Below are positions 6,798 to 14,117 of a stretch of DNA of 36,707 nucleotides, piece after piece. The position numbers and the translations under genes are program-made. The DNA is from Bacillota bacterium (GTDB taxonomy: Bacteria > Bacillota > Clostridia > Lachnospirales > Lachnospiraceae). Each line of letters begins with the position of its first letter. Position 1 is the first letter of the stretch. Where the stretch lies: contig JAKQFQ010000462.1 of NCBI GenBank assembly GCA_029558315.1, positions 1-36,707 of the forward strand. Direction: 5' to 3'. Below the pieces are notes generated by a model that worked only from the letters and a program-made list of their open reading frames with translations, had not been told where the DNA came from and did no database searches.

Positions 6798-8735
6798 CGA
6801 CTTTTGGAAGATTACGCTAAGAAGCATGGATTTGACAATTTCCGACACTTTACGGATGACGGTATCAGCGGTACAACCTTTGAAAGAAAAGGCTTTAAGG
6901 CAATGATTGAAGAGGTTATGGAAGGAAATATATCGACAATCATTGTAAAGGACATGAGCCGTTTTGGACGAGATTATCTGAAAGTCGGTTACTATACAGA
7001 GATTATGTTCGTGGAAAATGGAGTGCGTTTCATTGCTATCAATAACAACATTGATAGTGCCAATCAGACGGACAGTGATTTCACTCCATTTCTGAACATT
7101 ATGAATGAGTGGTATGCAAGAGATGCCAGTAGAAAAATAAATGCAGTATTTGCAAGCCGGATGGAGAGCGGTCTTAGGTGCAGTGGTGCAATTCCATACG
7201 GTTATTATCGTAAGCCGGATGATAAGCAGACCCTTTATGTGGATGAAGAGTCAGCAAAGGTGGTAAGGCGAATTTTTGATATGGTGGTTAAGGGATATTC
7301 CTATGCAGAGATTGCTAAGATTTTCAGTGAGGAAAAGGTCTTGTGCCCGACAGAATACAACAGACTGCATTATCCCGAAGATTGCAGGCACAAGCCAATG
7401 GATGACCCTTACAGATGGAACTCCACAACATTGGGATATATCATTCATCGGCAGGCGTATTTAGGACATACAGTTTTGAAAAAGTCCAAGGGATTATCCT
7501 ACAAGTCGAAGAAGCGTGTTAAGGTTGCGGATGAGGACAAGATTATTTTCAAGAATACGCATGAGGCAATTGTTGACGAGGAAACATGGAAAATTGCCAA
7601 CAAGGTAAAGGCATACCGCAAAAAGACACCATACAGTGTAGACCCATTCAATCTTACCGGACTTCTCTATTGTGCGGATTGTGGTGCAAAACTTATCAGA
7701 AGAAGTTATAATTCCGGCACCGGAGAAAGATATGAAAGCGACCAAGCCTATTGTTGTAGCAAATATCGGCAGATTACCAGTGATTGCACCATGCACTTTA
7801 TCAAGCGTTCGGACATATTGGAACTGATAAAAAAATCCATCCAAAGAGTCAGTAAATACACGATAACTAACGAGAAAGAATTTAGGGAACAGATACTTGC
7901 CGAGTTAGCGGTAAGGCAGGAAGTTGATACTTCCCAAAATGCGGAAGTTATCGCAAATGCAGAGGCAAGGATGAAGGAGCTTGATACTTTGATAGGCAAG
8001 CTGTATGAAACCTATGCACTGGAAAAAATATCGGACAGACAGTATCAGCGACTTATGAACCAGTATGAGGACGAGTACGGAGAACTGGAAGCAATGGTAG
8101 AGGAACTTGTGCCGGATGAAGAGGAACAGACACCGAAGAGTGCCATGGACTCCTTTATTGCATTAGCAAAGAAATATGCAGATTTTGAGGAACTCACACC
8201 GACCATGATACATGAGTTTATTGATAAAATTGTAGTCCATGAGTCAAATGGTGTGAGAGGGTTCGGGCGAAAGCAGAAGATTGAGATTTATTTTAATTTT
8301 ATCGGGCAATTTATACCGCCATACAGCACAGCAGAGCTGAAAGCAGAAGCAAAGGAGCAGGCTGTTAAGAAAGCGGAAAAGGACAGAATAAGAGCAGAAA
8401 AAAGGGCAGAAACCGTGAAACGGTACAAGGAAAATAGAGCCAAGAGACTGGCACAGCTTAAGGCAGATGCAGAAGCCGGTGACCCTAAAGCGATTGCAGA
8501 ATATGAAGAGTATTGTAGGAATGAAGAGAAAAAGCGGGAGCAGAGCAAGGCATACTTCAAGGAGCGTTATCGCAGGGAGCAGGAGAAATATAAGGCTACA
8601 AAGGCACTGGCAGAGCAGGGAGACAGTCGGGCAGTGGAACTATTGACGGAATATGACCGAAGAATTGAGCATAAAAAGCAAGTGGCAAGTGAGCGTGAGA
8701 AAGCAAAGCGCAGAGCAAAGAGGAAAGTGTCATAG
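6780..8735 (+). pseudogene. Large serine recombinase (TnpX-like), N-terminus missing
   Basis: The frame after a stop at 6777 reads QISFQKRLLEDYAKKHGFDN, so the first roughly 35-40 residues, with the catalytic serine (family motif YxRLSxxD), are absent. The remainder is complete: resolvase domain (IIVKDMSRFGRDYLKVG), recombinase domain (SGLRCSGAIPYGYYRK), zinc ribbon (LLYCADCGAKLIRRSY, then YCCSKY), coiled coil, DUF4368-like segment (IHEFIDKIVVHES) and an unusual Lys/Glu/Arg-rich tail of about 120 residues with two loosely similar repeats. The TTG 6804 in the track is unlikely to be native. Without its serine it cannot cut DNA. It may still bind ends. Confidence 0.85.
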
Positions 8736-9070
8736 CTTAAATGCTACACGATAATTATTGTATGGATGGGAGCTGAAATAGGGCAGCCCGGGAAATTATC
8801 ATCAAGAGAATAGGGGAATGATTTGGTGCGGTAGTTATCGTATGAAATCAGCAAAAAAGGGCATTCAAAACGGACAGTTGGAACTGTGTGTTGCGGATGT
8901 CTTTTCTGTTGGTATGACCGGTGCAACCTTCCCTTCCCCTTCCTTCTCTTTCTCTTCCTAGAGAAAAAAGAGAAAAAGAAAAGCAGAAAAGAAAGAACCA
9001 AAGAAAAGAATAAAATAAAAAGATAAAAAAGAGATATACCATCTCTATCTTATCCTATCCCATCCTATCC

Positions 9071-9092
9071 GCCTGCCGTAGGCAGGCTTTAT
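9071..9092 (+). terminator. Terminator-like hairpin before the small element gene
   Basis: GCCTGCC (9071-9077) and GGCAGGC (9081-9087) form a 7-bp stem with a three-base loop, followed by TTTATT. It precedes the gene at 9161 by about 75 bases, so it may end transcription from the recombinase or attenuate the small gene. Confidence 0.5.
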
Positions 9093-9104
9093 TATTTGCC
9101 CGTC

Positions 9105-9138
9105 AAAAGTACGAGTCAAGAGACGTAAAAAGTACGAG
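9105..9138 (+). repeat. Direct repeat AAAAGTACGAG x2
   Basis: Two identical 11-base copies at 9105-9115 and 9128-9138, 23 bases apart, lie directly upstream of the ribosome site of the gene at 9161. The spacing of about two helical turns would suit a regulator bound to one face of the DNA. Confidence 0.5.
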
Positions 9139-9160
9139 CCTAGTAGAAAGGAGTGATTTC

Positions 9161-9442
9161 ATGGGCAGTTTATCCAAGTACGAGCAGGAAACTGTTATCA
9201 ATTTCAATGCAGGGGAGCAGACAGCCATTGTTTACACCAGAGATAAAGCTGTTATGAGGCGAATTGATGCGTTAGTTATCGAGTTCCCTAATGTGTATAG
9301 GCTTGTTAGTGAAACTGATATTGATAAGACATATTCAATGCCAAAATCACACATTAGTTATCGCAAGCCGAGAAGATTAAGTGATGAATGCAGGGAGCAT
9401 AAAAGGGAGCAAATGACACGATACAATTCAAGAGATAGTTAG
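9161..9442 (+). CDS. Small mobile-element protein of unknown function
   Basis: A 93-residue protein from ATG 9161 with AAAGGAG eight bases upstream. It begins MGSLSKYEQETVINFNAGEQ and has a basic C-terminus (ISYRKPRRLSDECREHKREQ). Proteins with this start are common next to recombinase and mobilization genes of Firmicutes elements, but I know of no established function. The basic tail could bind nucleic acid. It lies alone between a hairpin (9071-9087) and the MarR operon. Confidence 0.6.
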   Translation: MGSLSKYEQETVINFNAGEQTAIVYTRDKAVMRRIDALVIEFPNVYRLVSETDIDKTYSMPKSHISYRKPRRLSDECREHKREQMTRYNSRDS

Positions 9443-9567
9443 TTGAGAAAATGTATGTTCTGTGATATAATCGATTTGCTACAAGGAGAGCGAAAACTTG
9501 AATTTTACGAATACTTTATGTTCTTGTCAGTGCACATATCGGAAAAAATATTTGGTCATTTAAAGGC

Positions 9568-9600
9568 AAAGGTTCAATATATGATGTGTTGAACCTTTTA
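9568..9600 (+). terminator. Terminator after the 93-residue protein
   Basis: AAAGGTTCAA (9568-9577) pairs with TTGAACCTTT (9589-9598), a 10-bp stem, with a T-rich tail. It lies 30 bases before the MarR promoter and separates the two transcription units. Confidence 0.75.
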
Positions 9601-9630
9601 TCATACCTATATGGTTGATAAAATAAATAG

Positions 9631-9659
9631 TTGACAAACACAACTAAATGAGATATTAT
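9631..9659 (+). promoter_or_regulatory. Promoter of the MarR operon
   Basis: TTGACA (9631-9636), a 17-base spacer and TATTAT (9654-9659), with the ribosome site GGGAGG and start following within 25 bases. Because the MarR gene is first in the operon, autoregulation near here is likely, but I do not see an obvious palindrome. Confidence 0.7.
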
Positions 9660-9682
9660 TCCTTTAAAAGGGAGGAATGATT

Positions 9683-10135
9683 ATGAATCAAGCAAAGCTA
9701 CTTAGAGAAAATACAAGAATTTTGGAATGTCACCTGGGAAACATCAATAAAACAGATTCCTGCTGTTGTGGAATAAGTGAACCAGAGTGTTTTGTTTTGG
9801 TTGAAATTGGTAGAAAACCAAATATTTCAGTAAAAGAATTGGCAGAGATATTGAGGTTAGATAAAAGTGGTGTCAGCAGAACGGTTGAAGAACTTGTTCA
9901 GAAGGATTATGTAGAAAGAAAACCATCTACAGAAGATAGAAGATTTGTGGTTTTAAATCTTACACTCAAAGGAAAAGAGCGTTTTGAAAAAATTGAGAAT
10001 GATATGAATCGAAAATTTAAAGAAATACTAGATAAAATTCCGGTTGATAAAAGAGAACAGGTGATTGAAGCACTTGAATTATATAATGTCGCTTGCGGTG
10101 AACTTGAAAGGATTAAAAGAGGGTGTTTGCAATGA
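9683..10135 (+). CDS. MarR family regulator with N-terminal cysteine cluster
   Basis: A winged-helix MarR protein of 150 residues. The HTH is at about residues 50-90 (ISVKELAEILRLDKSGVSRT, followed by VERKPSTEDRRFVVLNLT, the wing). The segment DSCCCGISEPEC near residue 28-39 carries four cysteines just before helix 2, which suggests sensing of thiol-reactive compounds, metals or metalloids. That is inference. Start: the track uses ATG 9677, but GGAGG at 9671-9675 is only one base from it and seven from ATG 9683, which I prefer. The stop overlaps the next start by ATGA, so the operon is translationally coupled. Confidence 0.85.
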   Translation: MNQAKLLRENTRILECHLGNINKTDSCCCGISEPECFVLVEIGRKPNISVKELAEILRLDKSGVSRTVEELVQKDYVERKPSTEDRRFVVLNLTLKGKERFEKIENDMNRKFKEILDKIPVDKREQVIEALELYNVACGELERIKRGCLQ

Positions 10136-10578
10136 ATCATGTAGAAAAGGCGGTAGAATACTACAATAATAATTTTAATTGTTCGCAAGGAGTATTTACA
10201 TCATTTGCGACAGAAATGGGAATGGATGAAAAATTAGCACTCAAGTTAGCTACAAATTTTGGTGGTGGTGAAAGAAAAGGCGAATTGTGCGGAGCCGTAG
10301 CAGGTGCTTTGATGGTTCTTGGACTACGATGTGGACATTGTGATAGCGAAGATATAGAAGGAAAATCAAAAGCTTATGCGGTATCAACTGAATTTATGGA
10401 CCGATTTATTAAGAAAAATGGTAGTGTAGTATGTCGTGAATTGTTGGGATATGACCTTACTAAGGCAGAAGATAAATTGCTTATTGAAGAACAGAAACTT
10501 TTTAAAACATTTTGTCCGAAAATGGTAGAGAGTGCCGCTGAGATAGTGAATGAAATGATTACTGAGGGGATATGTTAA
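10132..10578 (+). CDS. C_GCAxxG_C_C family protein
   Basis: A 148-residue cysteine-rich protein. The conserved pattern is seen as NCSQGVF, then GELCGAVAGALMVLGLRCG, then VCREL and FCPKMV, matching the C_GCAxxG_C_C family (PF09719). Members are presumed redox or metal-binding proteins, with no settled biochemical role. ATG 10132 overlaps the MarR stop by four bases (the track start at GTG 10123 is less likely). Its position between a cysteine-bearing MarR and a flavin-oxidase-like protein points to a thiol/redox response carried as cargo of the element. Confidence 0.85.
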   Translation: MNHVEKAVEYYNNNFNCSQGVFTSFATEMGMDEKLALKLATNFGGGERKGELCGAVAGALMVLGLRCGHCDSEDIEGKSKAYAVSTEFMDRFIKKNGSVVCRELLGYDLTKAEDKLLIEEQKLFKTFCPKMVESAAEIVNEMITEGIC

Positions 10579-10591
10579 GGAGGATTAGACG

Positions 10592-11017
10592 ATGAATGAG
10601 CAGAAAATATATGAATTGATGAATAGTAATTTGGGATTTTACCTTGCAACAATGGATGGTGACCAGCCAAGAGTAAGAGGAATGATGTTATTTAAAGCAG
10701 ATAAGGATGGAATTATTTTTCATACAGCATCTACAAAAGATGTGTACAAACAGCTTCAAAAAAATCCCAAAGCGGAACTTTGCTTTAATGCTAACGGTGT
10801 TCAGATTAGAGTGACAGGCGAAATAGAAGTTTCGACAGATGAAAAATTGCGTGAAGATATTTTTTCGCATCCTACTAGAAAGTTTTTGCAAGCGTGGAAG
10901 GAAAATGGAATAGATAATCTTCTTACTGTTCTTGTGATGCGAAAATGTGAGGCTGTTATGTGGACAATGGAAACAAATTTTGAACCTAAAAAAGTAATAA
11001 GTATATGTAACGGATGA
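10592..11017 (+). CDS. Pyridoxamine 5'-phosphate oxidase family (flavin-binding split barrel) protein
   Basis: A 141-residue protein of the small FMN-binding split-barrel family. It shows LGFYLATMDGDQPRVRGMML at the N-terminus, then GIIFHTASTKDVYKQLQKNP and AELCFNANGVQIRVTGEIEV, which is the typical strand order. AAGGAGG precedes ATG 10592 with good spacing. Such proteins often bind FMN, F420 or haem and act as reductases or oxidases. The substrate cannot be told. It ends the MarR operon. Confidence 0.85.
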   Translation: MNEQKIYELMNSNLGFYLATMDGDQPRVRGMMLFKADKDGIIFHTASTKDVYKQLQKNPKAELCFNANGVQIRVTGEIEVSTDEKLREDIFSHPTRKFLQAWKENGIDNLLTVLVMRKCEAVMWTMETNFEPKKVISICNG

Positions 11018-11055
11018 TGATTAAATATTACTGTACATTCATTACAACAATAAGA

Positions 11056-11075
11056 GTGAAACTTTCAGGTTTCAC
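11056..11075 (+). terminator. Hairpin after the MarR operon
   Basis: GTGAAAC (11056-11062) and GTTTCAC (11069-11075) form a perfect stem with a six-base loop. There is no strong T-run, so termination would be weak. It could also be a regulator site. Confidence 0.4.
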
Positions 11076-11102
11076 CGCACTTTAATTTAATATCGAACAC
11101 CA

Positions 11103-11142
11103 AAAGGTGGCATGGAAAGTCAAAACCATGACCGCCTTTTTT
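11103..11142 (+). terminator. Attenuator-like hairpin before the module B mobilization genes
   Basis: AAAGGTGGCATGG (11103-11115) pairs with CCATGaCCGCCTTT (11026-style arm at 11126-11139) with one bulged A and one wobble pair, followed by TTTTTT ending at 11142. It stands 35 bases before the DUF3847 start. Module A has a similar arrangement at 802-844, so transcription read-through control of mobilization is plausible. Confidence 0.6.
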
Positions 11143-11176
11143 GTTGCCCAAAATGAAGAAAAGGAGAATGAAAAAC

Positions 11177-11530
11177 ATGATTAGGAACAACGAAAAATCA
11201 GCAGAGATTTTAAGAGCAGAAGAGCAGTTGGCACAAGCCAAGGCGAGACTGGCAGAAGCTAAGAGGAAAGAGGGAGCAAGGAAGAGAAAAGAGGAAAATC
11301 AGCATAAGTACATGATGGGCGGTATTGTTCACAAATATTTTCCCGAGTGCTACCAGTTTGACGAGTTGGAGCTGAACCGCATTATTGCATCTGCAATCAA
11401 GTCAGAGCAGTGCCAGCGCATTATTGAAATCGTGAAAAAGGAAAGTGCTGAAAAGAGTGGCAGTGCATTTGTAAAATCTGAAAGTGAGGTGGTTAATGAT
11501 GAAGGTGCCGGCAAGGGCGAAAGTGCCTAA
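11177..11530 (+). CDS. DUF3847 family protein, mobilization accessory (module B)
   Basis: A 117-residue charged protein with a coiled-coil N-terminus (AEEQLAQAKARLAEAKRKEG) and a second half (GGIVHKYFPECYQFDELELN) that fits DUF3847. Start: AAGGAG at 11161-11166 is ten bases from ATG 11177. The track's TTG 11141 lies inside the attenuator and has no ribosome site. It is longer than the 68-residue copy in module A and ends in a low-complexity tail (SEVVNDEGAGKGESA). It precedes the oriT region and relaxase, as in module A. Confidence 0.65.
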   Translation: MIRNNEKSAEILRAEEQLAQAKARLAEAKRKEGARKRKEENQHKYMMGGIVHKYFPECYQFDELELNRIIASAIKSEQCQRIIEIVKKESAEKSGSAFVKSESEVVNDEGAGKGESA

Positions 11531-11565
11531 AACCATTCAACGAAATTTTTTCGTTGCGCACAGAT

Positions 11566-11680
11566 ATACCATCTGCGATGGTATGTGCGCTCTCCGAGGG
11601 GTCTTGCAGACAGCCATTGCCTGCCGAGGGCAGTCAAAAGGGAACACTGCGTTTTCCCTTCGGTGCAGAGGGCGCACCTA
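11566..11680. other. Candidate oriT region of module B
   Basis: A perfect hairpin ATACCAT-ctgcg-ATGGTAT (11566-11584) is directly followed by GTGCGCTCTCCGAGGGG (11585-11601), the 17 bases shared with module A. Read as TATGTGCGCTCT it matches 10 of 12 bases of the MOBQ nic core, with the expected upstream hairpin. On the minus strand, TAGGTGCGCCCT (11669-11680) is a second nic-like sequence, and AAGGGAA/TTCCCTT lies between them. The rest of 11531-11806 shows no convincing gene. Confidence 0.55.
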
Positions 11681-11806
11681 CCCATTTGCATACTTTGCGT
11701 TCAGTGAAGCTCTAAAGAGCGGAGCTGCACTGCCCACAAAGTCAGACGATACCGCAAAGTCCACAGTATCGGTCAGCCATAGTCCACGCAGAAAAGAGGT
11801 GTTGCT

Positions 11807-13354
11807 ATGGCTGTAAAAAGCCTAAGTACCCGTATTGCTATCATAGGCAGGGGAGCAAAGTGTAGTGGTGGCTCATCCGCAGTTGATAGGTCAGCGTATA
11901 TCAGCCGTACCACCATGTACTCTGAATATGACGGAACCTATTATTATCCCAAGTATAGTGAGGATTTGGTGCATAGTGAGGTTATGCTACCGGAGAATGC
12001 GCCGGAGGAATATGCAGACCCATCTGTATTGTGGAACTCAGTGGAAATGCGTGAGAAAAATAATTCCAAGGCACAGCTTGCGAGGTCATACAAGATTTCT
12101 ATTCCAAATGAATGGAGCTATGAGCTTGCCACTGAGGTAGTGAGGGATTATGTGAAGCGTAATTTTGTGGATGAGGGAATGTGTGTGCAGTTTGCTATCC
12201 ATGATTCCGAAAATCCGGTCACGCATCAGAGGAACTTGCATTGTCATATTATGATGACCATGCGCCCGATTATGGAAGATGGAACATGGGGAGAAAAGCA
12301 GAAAAAGATTTATATACTGGATGCAGATGGGAACAAGATTAGAACCAAGAAGGGGAACTATAAATGCACCACGCAGGATGTGACCGGATGGAACAATAAG
12401 GAGAATGCAAAGCGGTGGCGCAGGAACTGGGCAGATACAATCAATGCAGTTAATGAGAAGAACGGATTGACGGAGAACTTTTGGGAACACCGTTCCTTTG
12501 AGGAGCAGGGGCTTGATATTCTCCCACAGATACATTTGGGAGAAAAAGCCAGTGCGCTTGAGAGAGCAGGCATACAGACTGAGAGGGGAAATATCAACCG
12601 TAGAATTATGGAGCAGAACAAGGCTATTCTTACTGCCAAAATGCTTGTGGCAAAAGCAGAGGAACAGTTGCAGAAGCTTGTTAATTCCAAGCCGGTCGAA
12701 GCAGTGCGCAATACTGCCAATGAAGTGCTTGATATGATAAGGGCAGTTGTCGGCAGAAAAGGCAGACTGGATATTCCGGTTGTGGGTAGCAAGTATCTGA
12801 AAAAGATTTCCCAGAGGCAGGCATTGCAGGAGCAGGACAGAATGGAGCAGTTTGTTGTTTCAAATCGGATTGAGAGCTTTGAGCAGTTGCAGGGATTTAT
12901 GGAACAGAGGGTGCCGGCGTATGAAAAACTGGCACAAGAAAGGCAAGGCATAGCGGAGAAGATAGCAAGACTGGAGCAGTTGCTTTATGCGTACAGTGAA
13001 TTACAGCCTTATATGGAATATCATAAGACGAGCAATTCCATGAAAGGATTTGCTAAGCGTAATTATGATAAAGCCCATCAAACGGAGCTTGAAATGTACG
13101 ATAGTTATCGGGCAGATTTGAAGAGAATGCTTGCACCGGATGAGAAGATAACACCGAAGAAGTGGACGGAGCAGAAAGCCCGGCTTGAAGCGAAATTGCA
13201 GGAGAGCAATCCAGGCTATGCAAAGGTTGTTACGGAGCTTGCATCCGCAGAGGTTATAGAACATAACAGAAAGATGTATGCTTTGACGAGAGAGGCAGAG
13301 CAGAGGCAAAGAAACAGAGTGCCGAAGCACAAGAAAAATGAACAGTCATTATAA
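11807..13354 (+). CDS. MobA/MobL family relaxase (module B)
   Basis: A 515-residue relaxase. The N-terminal domain carries IGRGAKCSGGSSAVDRSAYI, and the metal-binding motif HQRNLHCHIMMTMRP lies at residues 140-154 (H140, H145, H147). A long helical C-terminal half follows (AEEQLQKLVNSKPVEAVRNT onward). GAGGTG precedes ATG 11807. It lies downstream of DUF3847 and an oriT candidate and upstream of tnpW, corresponding to the tnpZ position of Tn4451-type elements. Composition is AT-richer than the module A relaxase, so the two modules came from different sources. It appears intact, so mobilization in trans by a resident conjugative element is possible. Confidence 0.92.
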   Translation: MAVKSLSTRIAIIGRGAKCSGGSSAVDRSAYISRTTMYSEYDGTYYYPKYSEDLVHSEVMLPENAPEEYADPSVLWNSVEMREKNNSKAQLARSYKISIPNEWSYELATEVVRDYVKRNFVDEGMCVQFAIHDSENPVTHQRNLHCHIMMTMRPIMEDGTWGEKQKKIYILDADGNKIRTKKGNYKCTTQDVTGWNNKENAKRWRRNWADTINAVNEKNGLTENFWEHRSFEEQGLDILPQIHLGEKASALERAGIQTERGNINRRIMEQNKAILTAKMLVAKAEEQLQKLVNSKPVEAVRNTANEVLDMIRAVVGRKGRLDIPVVGSKYLKKISQRQALQEQDRMEQFVVSNRIESFEQLQGFMEQRVPAYEKLAQERQGIAEKIARLEQLLYAYSELQPYMEYHKTSNSMKGFAKRNYDKAHQTELEMYDSYRADLKRMLAPDEKITPKKWTEQKARLEAKLQESNPGYAKVVTELASAEVIEHNRKMYALTREAEQRQRNRVPKHKKNEQSL

Positions 13355-13416
13355 CAGCGAGAGGGCAGTTTACAGACAGTGGTTTGTAGCTGTCCTTTTT
13401 GCGTGAAGGGAGAAGC

Positions 13417-13578
13417 ATGGAAGAAAGAGAGACAAAGTACAATGCCGGTGGGAGCTTTGAAACCACCATAGGCAATACAAATTATGAGGTGGTGATGAAT
13501 TTTAGGGATGAGGGTATGAGTATGCAGGAAAAGGCACTCAGGGCGGTAAAAGAGGATATTCACAAGGAAAGTGCGTGA
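13417..13578 (+). CDS. tnpW: TnpW, transposon-encoded small protein
   Basis: A 53-residue protein (MEERETKYNAGGSFETTIGN, then YEVVMNFRDEGMSMQEKALR) matching the TnpW family of Tn4451-like elements. GAAGGGAG precedes ATG 13417. It is too short for the ORF track. In Tn4451 tnpW sits at the right end of the element, and here it lies 31 bases from the CTTGACAAA junction, which supports the element model. Its function is not established. Confidence 0.75.
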   Translation: MEERETKYNAGGSFETTIGNTNYEVVMNFRDEGMSMQEKALRAVKEDIHKESA

Positions 13579-13609
13579 TGTGTTATTTTGCAAGTGACAC
13601 AAATACGGT

Positions 13610-13631
13610 CTTGACAAAACGCTCCCAAAAG
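13610..13631 (+). mobile_element. Junction B/C: CTTGACAAA end next to a truncated TraG fragment
   Basis: CTTGACAAA (13610-13618) is followed by ACGCTC and then CCAAAAG (13625-13631), where coupling-protein homology begins (PKGTVLLEVGNALKHGG). The bases resemble junction A/B at 6775-6797. It lies just after tnpW, the expected position of the right end of module B, with an outward -35 box (TTGACA). The exact crossover base cannot be fixed from this sequence. Confidence 0.55.
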
Positions 13632-14110
13632 GCACAGTGCTTTTAGAGGTTGGTAATGCCTTAAAACACGGTGGTTACAGTATAAAAGTGCTGAACACAA
13701 TCAATTTTGCAAAGTCAATGCACTACAATCCCCTTGCGTATATTCGTTCTGAAAAGGATATTTTGAAGCTTGTAAACACGATTATTGCCAACACCAAAGG
13801 CGAAGGCAACCAAGGCGGAGAGGATTTTTGGGTAAAGGTAGAACGTCTTTATTACTCTGCACTTATCGGATATATCTGGTATGAAGCCCCCGAGGAAGAA
13901 AAAAATCTGAATACGCTTATTGAGATGATTAATGCAAGTGAGGCAAAGGAGGAAGATGAGGACTTCAAAAATCCTATCGACTTACTTTTTGATAAGCTTG
14001 AAAAATCAGACCCTGAACATTTTGCTGTGAGGCAATATAGAAAATATAAGCTTGCGGCGGGAGCGACTGCTTTGCTATGGCTTTTTTGTTTGCTTCCCTG
14101 TTCATTGTGA
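13619..14110 (+). pseudogene. VirD4/TraG coupling protein, internal fragment
   Basis: The frame reads PKGTVLLEVGNALKHGG, INFAKSMHYNPLAYIRSEKD, NTKGEGNQGGEDFWVKVERL and DPEHFAVRQYRKYKLAAG, which is the region after Walker A of type IV coupling proteins of conjugative elements. The Walker A half is missing on the left (junction B/C). On the right, homology stops at about 14062 and a foreign tail (ATALLWLF) runs to a stop. GTG 13637 in the track is not a true start. This is a remnant of a conjugative element that once occupied the site. Confidence 0.85.
14063..14105 (-). pseudogene. First codons of an opposite-strand gene, cut at the TraG junction
   Basis: On the minus strand a GAGGAGG ribosome site (14110-14117) is followed by ATG (14105-14103) and MNREANKKAIAKQS. 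The frame then runs into antisense TraG sequence at 14062, exactly where TraG homology ends. This is an authentic-looking translation start whose body has been lost. I cannot name the gene. Confidence 0.4.
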
Positions 14111-14117
14111 TTCCTCC

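Larger units (their letters stand above)
8736..9160. other. Non-coding stretch after the recombinase, strand-asymmetric DNA
   Basis: No convincing gene. It holds a perfect 14-base palindrome ACAGTTGGAACTGT (8874-8887), a pyrimidine run (8929-8959) that turns into an almost pure purine run (8961-9040), a short pyrimidine repeat of ATCCTATCC (9053-9070), a GCCTGCC-gta-GGCAGGC hairpin (9071-9087) with a short T-rich tail, and two direct repeats AAAAGTACGAG (9105-9115, 9128-9138) just before the next gene. Confidence 0.6.

Noticed and set aside
9105-9138. Short repeats as a possible CRISPR array
   Set aside because: Only two 11-base copies 23 bases apart and no cas genes. I see no repeat-spacer array anywhere in the window.
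12358-12951. 197-codon minus-strand ORF opposite the module B relaxase
   Set aside because: Serine/cysteine-rich shadow of a supported gene.
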